Shown here: in pieces, positions 13,393-20,928 of the stretch
Layout of the letters: every line of letters starts with the position of its first letter
Position numbering within the stretch: the first letter of the stretch is position 1
From: Baffinella frigidus
Lineage: Eukaryota > Cryptophyceae > Cryptomonadales > Baffinellaceae
Reading direction: 5' to 3'
DNA length: 24,969 nt
Assembly (NCBI GenBank): GCA_026770585.1
Contig: MU648101.1
Coordinates: forward strand, 1-24,969
Made by a program: the position numbers and the translations under genes
The notes under the pieces: generated by a model
What the model was told of the DNA's origin: nothing
Seen by the model: the letters and a program-made list of their open reading frames with translations, nothing else
The model's database searches: none

Positions 13393-14082
13393 TCAATAAT
13401 GGCTGTAATAAATCGCTATTTTGTTTTGTTTCTTGACTGCTTCATCTGTGCATGTGTTGACATCCTTTACACTAAGAGGGACTCTGCTGTCGCTCACATC
13501 AACTCCAACGTATTTGGAGACATTTGTTAATAGACAACCTGGAGTTGTAAGTCGGCTATTCATCGAAGCCACGAATGCCCTCATGTGGGGGCTGGAATCC
13601 GGCCCATTGAATGCTGCCCGCAACGCTAGCACGATTGCCTGTGAGCAGAACATCTTCTTAGGGTGGCTTGCATCTTGCCGGGTGAGATCGTGTACAAATG
13701 AACGCATGTATGGTGCGAGTTGCCACACAAGGTCTGAGTAGTTGTATTTGCAATGATGGGAGACCTGTTCCATGTTCCAGGAACACATACGGTCATATTC
13801 TGTCTGTGACATTACTATCAAATGCCATGCATAGTCATGTGGTGTCTTATTGTAGTGGTATTTGAGGTCGAATCTGAGCTCCATTCCACAGTCTACTGTT
13901 GTTGAAAATGTCCCTTCGATGTTGGGAATATACAACTCGCAGTGTGTGAATTCGCCACATGCTACCTTTAGAATACGATCGGTCCATACAACGGGCCGAC
14001 GGTATACAATTATGACGGGAACTTTCAAGTCTTCTCGTTTGTATGCTTTACTCGTTTCAATTGTATCTATGTACATACCCAT
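13393..14082 (-). CDS. Permuted papain-like cysteine hydrolase (NlpC/P60 / YiiX-type)
   Basis: 229 residues from the ATG at 14082; the frame extends to a GTG at 14094. An early hydrophobic strand (VPVIIVYRRP) is followed by G-E-F-T-H-C-E-L (His47) and, about 100 residues later, K-M-F-C-S-Q-A-I (Cys146) at the start of a helix. His before Cys, with strands between, is the order of circularly permuted NlpC/P60 proteins such as YiiX-like enzymes and the poxvirus G6-type family. Members are amidases, thioesterases or peptidases on lipids or peptides, and often have unknown substrates. There is no signal peptide, so it is presumably cytosolic or packaged. Its ATG lies 59 bp past the stop of the next minus-strand gene. 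AATAAA on the plus strand at 13407-13412 probably serves the 12705 gene. Confidence 0.7.
   Translation of the reverse strand: MGMYIDTIETSKAYKREDLKVPVIIVYRRPVVWTDRILKVACGEFTHCELYIPNIEGTFSTTVDCGMELRFDLKYHYNKTPHDYAWHLIVMSQTEYDRMCSWNMEQVSHHCKYNYSDLVWQLAPYMRSFVHDLTRQDASHPKKMFCSQAIVLALRAAFNGPDSSPHMRAFVASMNSRLTTPGCLLTNVSKYVGVDVSDSRVPLSVKDVNTCTDEAVKKQNKIAIYYSHY
13407..13412 (+). terminator. Poly(A) signal AATAAA, probably for the 12705-13292 gene
   Basis: About 115 bp after the stop, inside the 3' end of the opposing hydrolase gene. Confidence 0.4.
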
Positions 14083-14140
14083 GAATATGTTCACAGAACC
14101 TACTCGGAGTCTTCTTATTTCCCTTTAATATTAAGACCCT

Positions 14141-16264
14141 TCACAGATACGGCAATGACACCCACTCGTTTGCACTGGAATTGATTGAAAGGTTCTTGAG
14201 CTGTGCTAATATGGTATAGAATTGACAGTTCTGTATGCCACCACACATATCTGCAGCTTTACGTAGATTCGTGTGCACCCACACAGTACGCAACATGGTG
14301 TGGTATTTCTTGTTATCCTCGGCGATCTTGTCGCGATGTGTACCGTGTGTACCGAGGCAACACAAGTCGTTATGTATACAGATGGCGTTGATGTGGAACA
14401 ATATCTCCGCTGCGTTGCGCATTAGTTCTTCCCTCGACGTCGGGTGAGGGTATGAGAGATGTACCACTTTTTCCAGTAGTGCATCTGACGTGTTAGCACT
14501 CCTCGGGCATGTTTCGTCTACTTGACAACTGTTGGCGAAGAGTTTGGGTGCCATGTAGGCAGCTCCGATAAATAGATTAACCTCATTGCTGAATGTATCT
14601 TGCTTCTTATGCCGAAAGAAGATCACTCCTGAATCGGCAATGTAGCACTCGATTTGCATCCTATTGGATTTGCACCCATCGAACCTGTTCACATAAAATG
14701 CATGATTTACAACTGTCCACGGCACAGGGTGTGTTGCAAAAGACATCTTCGTTGTAGCCGACTCGATTATACTTTGCAAAGTGTTGATATTTTTTAGGGG
14801 GAAATCGAGACCGTTGATCAGATGGACACTCGTAGTATCGTTCAATACTATGGGTGGTTGCAGGTATGCCAGTGCGTGGCAAAACGAGACACCGCTGTAT
14901 AGAGCATTGCTTATCTCCTGGAAATCGAGAAAGAATCTTGATGTTAGTGTGTGGGATATGTTTCCATAATTCTTGTGTGCGATTGAATAGCTCAAGGCAC
15001 TGCTGTGGCATACTTCGAACTTTATGGAATGGTCGTTTGAGTTCGTATCTGCTGGAACCGTCTGCATGCTTGTCGTTCCACCCAGGTTCGCTTCAGGGGT
15101 ATGTATACCGACAAGGGCATCACTGCCAGCATATTGTACCACGGGCTTGCCGCCGAACCCCTTGTTTATGGCAGTCGCAATATCACAATCATCCGTGACC
15201 AGTGACATCTGCTGAAATACACCCATAATATCACTGGGGTGCATACCAGCATGATTGTACAGTGCTTTACTGCTCCCTCCCGACTGGATGGGTGTCGCTA
15301 TCGTGTTGTATCGTAGTAGCTCCTGCGCCACGGCACGCATGCCAGTCACCTGAACATGACCAGCGCTATTTACAGCAGTAAATGGAATAGTCTCTTGGAT
15401 TATACTATCGAATTGATGGAATGTGTGAGACACGGTGACGAGCGCAGCAGCTTCTTCGAGGGATTCATCCCTCGTGAAGATGTCCTCGACCCGGTGTAAC
15501 TGCAATTTGAAAACACCTTCGTACAACCGCATTGTGACCTTGTACTCATTGGTTTGTACGAGCATTGTCTTGGAATATGCCATTATCCCAGCACGCAACA
15601 CGTTCCCTGCAAGGTCAATACCTTCACGGCTAACTGGCACGTTGGTCTCCACCCCCCCCATGGTAACCCAAATATCTACACAAGGTCTTGATTCCAATCT
15701 CGTTGAAGATTTCGGATGGGGTGGCGTCGCACACGGGGAACGCATTAGAAGCGGTTGTATCATTTGTATGATAGATGCGTTCTCGATTTTCGTATCTTGT
15801 ATGCTGCGTATTATGGACGATGTATCACCTCTGGGACGGGCTTGTACTGCACCATGTTCCTCCATCGCTCCACCACACCCCTCCACATCGACGTCAGTAC
15901 TACATGCAAACACTGTCAGTCCTTTACCGCGTGGGTTGTATCCTTTGTTACCACGCCGGCGGTGGTTTGAAAATTTCTGAAATGAAAATATACAGATAAA
16001 GCTCGGGGTCGTCTCTATGTCACTGCTGTAAAGTAGATATCTCCCCGTGGTACCAACAATGCGGATAGATGCGGTGGAACAAATACCACCTTCGAGGTTT
16101 CGTTCCCCTTGCAATGCTGTGTATATGGTTTGAACTGCCTCGCTTTCCAGGTTGGTTGCTGTATGTTGCTTGTCATGCAATTTCTGTATGCTACGCAGCT
16201 GGTTTGTTAGTTTACGGGTCATATCATATGCCAGGTAATGTTTATGGATACGTATGCAAGTCAT
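14141..16264 (-). CDS. Large unrecognised soluble protein, 707 residues
   Basis: The ATG is at 16264. The N-terminal 60 residues are helical. A basic, Arg/Gly-rich stretch follows at about 100-116 (NHRRRGNKGYNPRGKG), then a Gly/Cys-containing linker. The rest (about 190-707) looks like a folded, strand-rich protein with several Cys/His pairs near the C-terminus (around HNDLCCLGTHGTHRD). There is no signal peptide or membrane segment. Size, solubility and the basic patch would suit a virion structural or DNA-associated protein, such as a capsid accessory or tegument-like component, but I see no motif that proves it. It lies between the cysteine hydrolase and a polytopic membrane protein on the same strand. 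Confidence 0.7.
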   Translation of the reverse strand: MTCIRIHKHYLAYDMTRKLTNQLRSIQKLHDKQHTATNLESEAVQTIYTALQGERNLEGGICSTASIRIVGTTGRYLLYSSDIETTPSFICIFSFQKFSNHRRRGNKGYNPRGKGLTVFACSTDVDVEGCGGAMEEHGAVQARPRGDTSSIIRSIQDTKIENASIIQMIQPLLMRSPCATPPHPKSSTRLESRPCVDIWVTMGGVETNVPVSREGIDLAGNVLRAGIMAYSKTMLVQTNEYKVTMRLYEGVFKLQLHRVEDIFTRDESLEEAAALVTVSHTFHQFDSIIQETIPFTAVNSAGHVQVTGMRAVAQELLRYNTIATPIQSGGSSKALYNHAGMHPSDIMGVFQQMSLVTDDCDIATAINKGFGGKPVVQYAGSDALVGIHTPEANLGGTTSMQTVPADTNSNDHSIKFEVCHSSALSYSIAHKNYGNISHTLTSRFFLDFQEISNALYSGVSFCHALAYLQPPIVLNDTTSVHLINGLDFPLKNINTLQSIIESATTKMSFATHPVPWTVVNHAFYVNRFDGCKSNRMQIECYIADSGVIFFRHKKQDTFSNEVNLFIGAAYMAPKLFANSCQVDETCPRSANTSDALLEKVVHLSYPHPTSREELMRNAAEILFHINAICIHNDLCCLGTHGTHRDKIAEDNKKYHTMLRTVWVHTNLRKAADMCGGIQNCQFYTILAQLKNLSINSSANEWVSLPYL

Positions 16265-16398
16265 GTTAAACTATCACGAGTGTATGTGGTGGTACGTGTG
16301 CGTTTTTGGGTTGAAACTTCGCAGATACAATACGTAAATAGTATAGCTTATCTACTGGGGTTCTGAGTTAACACGTGCTTACATTTTGGAGTTAAGTC

Positions 16399-16404
16399 TT
16401 TAAT
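16399..16404 (-). terminator. Possible poly(A) signal ATTAAA for the 16442-17323 gene
   Basis: Complement of TTTAAT, about 38 bp past the stop. Confidence 0.35.
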
Positions 16405-16441
16405 GCGCATAAACTTCCTACCACAGCATACCTACCAATCC

Positions 16442-17323
16442 CTACATCTCTTTAACACAGTGAGCACCTAACCTTGCCAGCACCCCGAGACGGATCATCG
16501 TGTTCCATGCGGTAGCGGTCATCGGGTTGTATTTCATCTCGTAAAATCCCTGCATGGCGTTGACGGGGTTCAAGATCGTCATGTACTGCGTCGCGAACAC
16601 CAGACACAGCCGTTCGGTAACAAACTCGAAAACAATAGAAAGCTTCAAGTCAAGAAGCGGTTCGGCCGAGTTGTACGTTGACTTGGGCTTCTTGTGGACA
16701 ACCGTTGTGCAGATTACATAACAGGTTGCAACAAATAACATCCTCGCGGCCTTAACAACCACTGAGGCAATACGGCGGACGTTGTACTTGCCATCGACCA
16801 GGAGCGTGTATTCCAGAAATCGTGCAATACGCGGCTTGGCGGCGTGTTCGACCTTGTTGCTGAACAGTATAGTCACGAAAAGCGCTGCTGTGATCGTCGT
16901 CCAAAGTGCCGGGTGTCCGACGCCCGTGAAGCTGTTTGCAATGTTCATTTGTGTGAAGCTCTTGAAAGACTTTTGCATCCGCCCGTTCGGCAGGACAAAG
17001 TTGGCATACAAGATGAGCTCGTACACGAAAAACACAGAACCCGCCATGATAGTGTACACGTGGGCAGACATCTTGTTGAGGTTCCAGATGCGGGTTGTGG
17101 AGTTGAACGCCATGCCAGACGGCTGCCCCTGCCTGCATGCAATGTGGTACATCATGACGACCATGATACAGAAGGTCAAGTTGAGAGCGATCGTCAGATT
17201 CTTAGTCTGTGATTCTCCATCAAGTGACAAGGTGTGTGTGTTAGCTGGGCGGGTGTCGGGCGGGAGGAAGTTTGAGACAAAGTAGGCGTAGAAGGTGGGC
17301 TGTGTCTGGTTAGATGCCGACAT
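16442..17323 (-). CDS. Polytopic membrane protein, about 5-6 TM segments
   Basis: 293 residues from the ATG at 17323; the frame reaches a GTG at 17350. The N-terminal 45 residues are polar with sequons (NQT, NLT). Hydrophobic segments follow at about 45-65 (LTFCIMVVMMYHI), 88-108, 137-155, 185-205 and 220-240, with a possible weak sixth near the C-terminus. A basic loop follows the third segment (KVEHAAKPRIARF). A plausible minus-strand promoter element (TATTTAA) lies near 17361-17368. The coding sequence appears more GC-rich than its neighbours and its opposite strand is also unusually open. The retinal-binding lysine of rhodopsins is not seen. Family unknown; an envelope or host-membrane protein is inferred. 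Confidence 0.65.
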   Translation of the reverse strand: MSASNQTQPTFYAYFVSNFLPPDTRPANTHTLSLDGESQTKNLTIALNLTFCIMVVMMYHIACRQGQPSGMAFNSTTRIWNLNKMSAHVYTIMAGSVFFVYELILYANFVLPNGRMQKSFKSFTQMNIANSFTGVGHPALWTTITAALFVTILFSNKVEHAAKPRIARFLEYTLLVDGKYNVRRIASVVVKAARMLFVATCYVICTTVVHKKPKSTYNSAEPLLDLKLSIVFEFVTERLCLVFATQYMTILNPVNAMQGFYEMKYNPMTATAWNTMIRLGVLARLGAHCVKEM

Positions 17324-17571
17324 GTTGCTGGGATAGATAAAATAGATCACACCAACAGCCTTAAATACTCAACTGTTACAACAGACGTTTGCATTTCTGC
17401 CCGGTATGAAGGACATACTGTCCTCAAATCGTTCCACAAGAGATCTGCAAGGTTTGATTGTTACTTTACAGGCTATTATTCCTTTAACGGTGTATTTGTG
17501 TATATGGTAAATTTGTAAGCATTCCCTAGATGTGTGTCGGCTGTATGAGTGTATATTAATACATAATGCTG

Positions 17572-17577
17572 TATATA
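17572..17577 (+). promoter_or_regulatory. TATA-like element (TATATA) for the 17605-18324 gene
   Basis: 27 bp before the ATG at 17605. A further GTATATTAATAC lies about 20 bp upstream. The gap 17324-17571 shows no gene. Confidence 0.45.
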
Positions 17578-17604
17578 CCAAGACTGTCTCAGCCGTAGAC
17601 ATTA

Positions 17605-18324
17605 ATGGGTCTTTTTTACTTGATGCATGACGTGGCAGGTAACCTAAGCGAATGGCGGAAAAAAACCGTGAATTGGTACAGAAATGAAACCGACTCTGAG
17701 ACAGCACTATCGGTTCAACCAACGCTCGTATCAGTGGGAACACAGACAGAACAAATAATTCTCACATCTGCCAATATGACCACCACTGAAGGTGTGATCA
17801 TAGACAATGCCGAAGTGCATGCGATTGCAACGGGGATCGACCAGCCGCCACAGAGTGGTCGCAAGGGGCGTGTGCGAAAGGCAGCGGGGACCCCTCGGGT
17901 TGCCGGGGTGTCTATAAAGAAGGTTAAGCCTGTGAAGCCTCCCCGAAACCCCTTCCGGCGCAGTGAGACCGGTAAGCTACAGCTCAAGCGCCTGCAAATG
18001 GGTAAGCGAGTCGAGACCATGACTCCTCGTGTGGAGGCACTGCGCGAACGCCTTGAGACAATGGAGGGACGTCTTGGCTTTGTGGCAGGGAAACTTAAGC
18101 TCGTCGTCGAAGAGCTTACGTCTCGTGTTCATGCCATGGAGCCTGTGGGCGAAGGTGGGTGTGGTAGTATGGAGGGTGTGGTGGATGGTGTGGTGGACGG
18201 TGTGGTGGATGCGACTGCGGGTGTTGTGGGGGAAGTGTCGGGCAACAGCGAAGACATTGAGCTAGATGACGAAGTCGAGACAGTTGTCACGAATAAGGAG
18301 CCTGAGACGGTGGCCGTACAGTAA
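17605..18324 (+). CDS. Basic/coiled-coil protein with an LC8-type TQT motif and acidic tail
   Basis: 239 residues with a modular layout. The N-terminus is helical, and residues 44-49 read V-G-T-Q-T-E, a textbook dynein light chain LC8 (DYNLL) recognition core. A strongly basic Pro-containing segment (about 84-136, with GRKGRVRKAAG and KKVKPVKPPRNPFRR) looks nuclear-localising or DNA-binding. A heptad-like coiled coil follows at about 140-180 (LRERLETMEGRLGF). Next comes a low-complexity VVDGVVDGVVD stretch encoded by 12-bp units, and the C-terminus is acidic. No named family. It could be a tegument, scaffold-like or nucleoprotein component; dimerisation through the coil plus LC8 binding is inferred. 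A long 12-bp tandem repeat follows just after the stop. Confidence 0.65.
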   Translation: MGLFYLMHDVAGNLSEWRKKTVNWYRNETDSETALSVQPTLVSVGTQTEQIILTSANMTTTEGVIIDNAEVHAIATGIDQPPQSGRKGRVRKAAGTPRVAGVSIKKVKPVKPPRNPFRRSETGKLQLKRLQMGKRVETMTPRVEALRERLETMEGRLGFVAGKLKLVVEELTSRVHAMEPVGEGGCGSMEGVVDGVVDGVVDATAGVVGEVSGNSEDIELDDEVETVVTNKEPETVAVQ

Positions 18325-18348
18325 AGATTAGTGTTTGGTCGGGGGAGT

Positions 18349-18476
18349 GGTATGGTCGGAGGTATGGTCGGAGGTGTGGTCGGAAGTATGGTCGGAGGTA
18401 TGGTCGGAGGTATGGTCGGAGGTATGGTCGGAGGTATGGTCGGAGGTATGGTCGGGGTATGGTCGGGGCATGGTCG
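18349..18476. repeat. 12-bp tandem repeat (consensus GGTATGGTCGGA)
   Basis: Eight contiguous 12-bp units (18349-18444, with two or three substitutions in total) are followed by shorter degenerate copies to about 18476. The array starts 25 bp after a stop codon and has strong strand asymmetry (G/T on plus). Related 12-bp periodicity (GGTGTGGTGGAT type) occurs inside the preceding coding region at about 18175-18210, so the array may have spread from, or been cut off from, the coding repeat. Reading frames through it on both strands are simple repeats, not genes. The remaining part of 18325-18727 holds no gene. Confidence 0.85.
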
Positions 18477-18524
18477 TGATGTGGCGTAGTTTAGGATGGA
18501 ACGTAAGTTCGTGGGATTTGTCTT

Positions 18525-18530
18525 ATTAAA
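18525..18530 (+). terminator. Possible poly(A) signal ATTAAA for the 17605-18324 gene
   Basis: The first usable hexamer after the 12-bp repeat array, which would then lie in the 3' UTR. Confidence 0.35.
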
Positions 18531-18727
18531 CGAAACAACTGCATTTGATGTGTCCCACACACCTCCCCCCTCCGATATGACTTCTTTACTGTGAGGGGGG
18601 TCCCTTACACAAACAAATTGAGATGCAACTGGTCGTATTGGTCTTATACACCACCTTCTGCATGACGGTATTCATACTCCCAGATCCCGTTGTGTTTGGC
18701 ATAACCCCGTCAAATGGTTACACTCTG

Positions 18728-20512
18728 TTACGACATCTGCAACTCTTGTAACAGGAATGGCACCATGTAACCCCATAGGTCGTCCCTCGTCAACCACGCA
18801 TCTGGTACAACAAGACGACATAAACCCCCCACTCGCTGGCATGTTTGCCACATGTTAGGCTGTTCCATCCCAACAAATACGGCAGCATCGGAGTTTATCG
18901 CAAGGGTCTTATAATACTCCGCGTAATACCGCTCCATGGCATCGACAGTCCCCCCAAAAACAGTCGAGCCAACTCTATTCTTATTTTCTTTAAATACATC
19001 AAGTATGAAATTACTTGTCATTGATGTTGTATCCAGCATAAGTACCTCATCTCCATAGAACATGGTCGCATCTGTGACCAGGCATCTATCGTTGTAGCGA
19101 GTGTGTTGAAGTGTACCAATGTCCATCCAGAGGAAATGTGAAGATATAAACGGGTTGATCGTGATGGACTGGTGGACGAATGACATCTTTTCGTTTCCTG
19201 TAATATAAATCATTGGATCTGTACGGGTCATTGGTGTGTCGTCCAGCTTGAGCTGCATTCGCCAGAAGTCCATTCCATATTTACTTACAACCAACGCGTC
19301 TTGTAACCTCGTCACTATAACCAGTGTCCGGTTGGTTGCATGACGGCGCATGCTGTATATCATCTCTTCGTATTCGTGTGTGGTAAAAACCACCATTGCG
19401 TCTTGGAGTGAAAGCATATTTGACATCCAAATGCGGTTGTCGTTACTGGGTTGTGCTGCAAATGGAAAGTAGGATGTCACTATTGTAGTATCGCCAATAG
19501 AAAGTCTCCCATTTGTCGGGGAGGGTGCTCTTGTAGTACGTTGTTGTACCTCGATCCCGTTCTCGACAGTTATCCAATTTGATGGGTAGTAGTCCGTTCC
19601 TTGCGTGAGCTTGACACCTCCCACGGAACCCATGGCAGGTCCATATTTGTAGTATACGACACTTCCTCCTCGCCGAGAGTCTGGTCCCAGGTATGCAGAC
19701 CACCAGCCAAAGCTCCCCGTGGAAATAATGATGCTTTTACAACTGGCTAGTATAGCCATATCAACTGCGGAATGTCTCGATATGGGAGACAGGTGGACAT
19801 TTTTTTGTTGAAAGTGTGGTTGTCTTGAACACCATACACGGTCTTCGCATACAAGAACAAATCCGACGTTGTAGTATCTGTGCGTGAAAAAGTCCATTGC
19901 ATTCTTAAAGTATTGCATCGGTGGTGTTTCTATGCGGGACACGTCATAACTTGGCACATGTATCCCTACTAACACATTCTCTTGCAAGGGTTCTAAGAAT
20001 GCAGCAGCATGGCTTAAAAGGAATGGCTTGAATTGTGCGTGTTGACGTGTAGCCGGGTCAACGTACGTCCGCAATGGACCTATGATGACGGTGTCGGTGT
20101 GGTGTAAATCAAGGATGTGTCCTTTGTCAAGGACGTCTTCACGGGCACAATGCCATGGAAGGCGTTCTTCGCAGCTGCTGTTGATGTCTGTAAACAAATC
20201 TCCAAGTTCACCACCATAAATACATGGAGTCATCCCATTCTGGAATGCAATATTTGAGATAGACGCCCACTGGAAGAGCTGTTCTCCAACATCTCCCGTC
20301 TGTATATGGTACACAATCCCGCCACTGGTTGCATTAGTGGGATGGTGGACCTTGGACACAACAGACGCTAGGCGGCACAGATTATACTTCATGTCTTCTT
20401 TTGGAAATAAGACACTGTTTGGGTCGGCGGTAAGAGACATATTAAGTACACATACTAATATTACAAGGACACCAATGGAGTACTTGATCCGCAGTGCAAC
20501 AAGTTGTCGCAT
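18728..20512 (-). CDS. Fusion of a GT11 fucosyltransferase-like domain and an HtrL/YibB-like domain, type II membrane protein
   Basis: 594 residues. A signal anchor at about 11-28 gives Golgi-type type II topology. Residues 66-310 follow the alpha-1,2-fucosyltransferase (GT11) plan: YHIQTGDVGEQLFQWAS, then GIHVPSYD, then YF..AM, and the strong C-terminal motif STGSFGWWSAYLG. Motif I, normally H-x-R-R-x-D, is H-V-P-S-Y-D here (185-190), so both arginines that contact GDP-fucose are gone. The usual Asn of the first G-N motif is Glu. Residues 341-590 match the HtrL/YibB family: TTIVTSYF, MVVFTT, then NEK and NPF.SSHFLWMDIG, with a GT-A-like DxD/DIG character. The second domain may be the active transferase and the first degenerate, or of altered specificity. 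Glycan modification of virion or host proteins in the secretory pathway is inferred. Confidence 0.8.
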   Translation of the reverse strand: MRQLVALRIKYSIGVLVILVCVLNMSLTADPNSVLFPKEDMKYNLCRLASVVSKVHHPTNATSGGIVYHIQTGDVGEQLFQWASISNIAFQNGMTPCIYGGELGDLFTDINSSCEERLPWHCAREDVLDKGHILDLHHTDTVIIGPLRTYVDPATRQHAQFKPFLLSHAAAFLEPLQENVLVGIHVPSYDVSRIETPPMQYFKNAMDFFTHRYYNVGFVLVCEDRVWCSRQPHFQQKNVHLSPISRHSAVDMAILASCKSIIISTGSFGWWSAYLGPDSRRGGSVVYYKYGPAMGSVGGVKLTQGTDYYPSNWITVENGIEVQQRTTRAPSPTNGRLSIGDTTIVTSYFPFAAQPSNDNRIWMSNMLSLQDAMVVFTTHEYEEMIYSMRRHATNRTLVIVTRLQDALVVSKYGMDFWRMQLKLDDTPMTRTDPMIYITGNEKMSFVHQSITINPFISSHFLWMDIGTLQHTRYNDRCLVTDATMFYGDEVLMLDTTSMTSNFILDVFKENKNRVGSTVFGGTVDAMERYYAEYYKTLAINSDAAVFVGMEQPNMWQTCQRVGGLCRLVVPDAWLTRDDLWGYMVPFLLQELQMS

Positions 20513-20869
20513 CCCACTGTTACCATTAACCTATATCTATGCAACCTAAATGTATGAGATGTCCGCACAAACGGGTATATGCACACGATTCCTGTACATA
20601 CGCCTACATTTCCCCATACTGATAATGGTGGTATGTAGTTATTCTACAACCCGTTAAATAGGCATTTGTCGAATTGCATGCCTGGAAGACCCCAGTAAGG
20701 GGACCCATGTTCGATATTTGAAGGGGTTGGGACTGTGTGTCCTTGAGAACAACTCGCTGGGATAAACAACGCACCTGGTAAGTAGCTACGAACCCGGGTA
20801 TTTGTCGATACATCCCGTGTAAATACCTATATTGAGTACGGACACTGTTCTACCTTTTTCTGCTCGTAC

Positions 20870-20876
20870 TATAAAA
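20870..20876 (+). promoter_or_regulatory. TATA box (TATAAAA) for the 20929-22269 gene
   Basis: 53 bp upstream of the ATG. The 416-bp gap 20513-20928 separates divergent genes; apart from this element and a weaker minus-strand TATA-like stretch near 20531-20536, I see no gene in it. Confidence 0.65.
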
Positions 20877-20928
20877 ACACGATCGACCTGCCATAAAACA
20901 ACGATACTCTGTTCGTAGAGAACAATAG

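Noticed and set aside
15435-15980. 181-codon plus-strand frame inside the 707-residue gene
   Set aside because: It is opposite a longer coherent frame, has no promoter and its composition is not protein-like.
16752-17285. Several long reading frames on both strands opposite or beside the 16442-17323 membrane protein gene
   Set aside because: They are shadows of the GC-richer membrane-protein gene. The chosen frame has coherent TM segments and an ATG behind a TATA-like element, while the others have no protein-like pattern.
18129-18560. Minus-strand P-T-I-P repeat frame and plus-strand V-W-S-E frame across the 12-bp array
   Set aside because: Both are translations of a simple tandem repeat with no flanking protein-like sequence.
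20604-20813. 69-codon minus-strand frame in the gap before 20929
   Set aside because: No signal, domain or poly(A) signal, and the composition is unlike the neighbours; probably chance.
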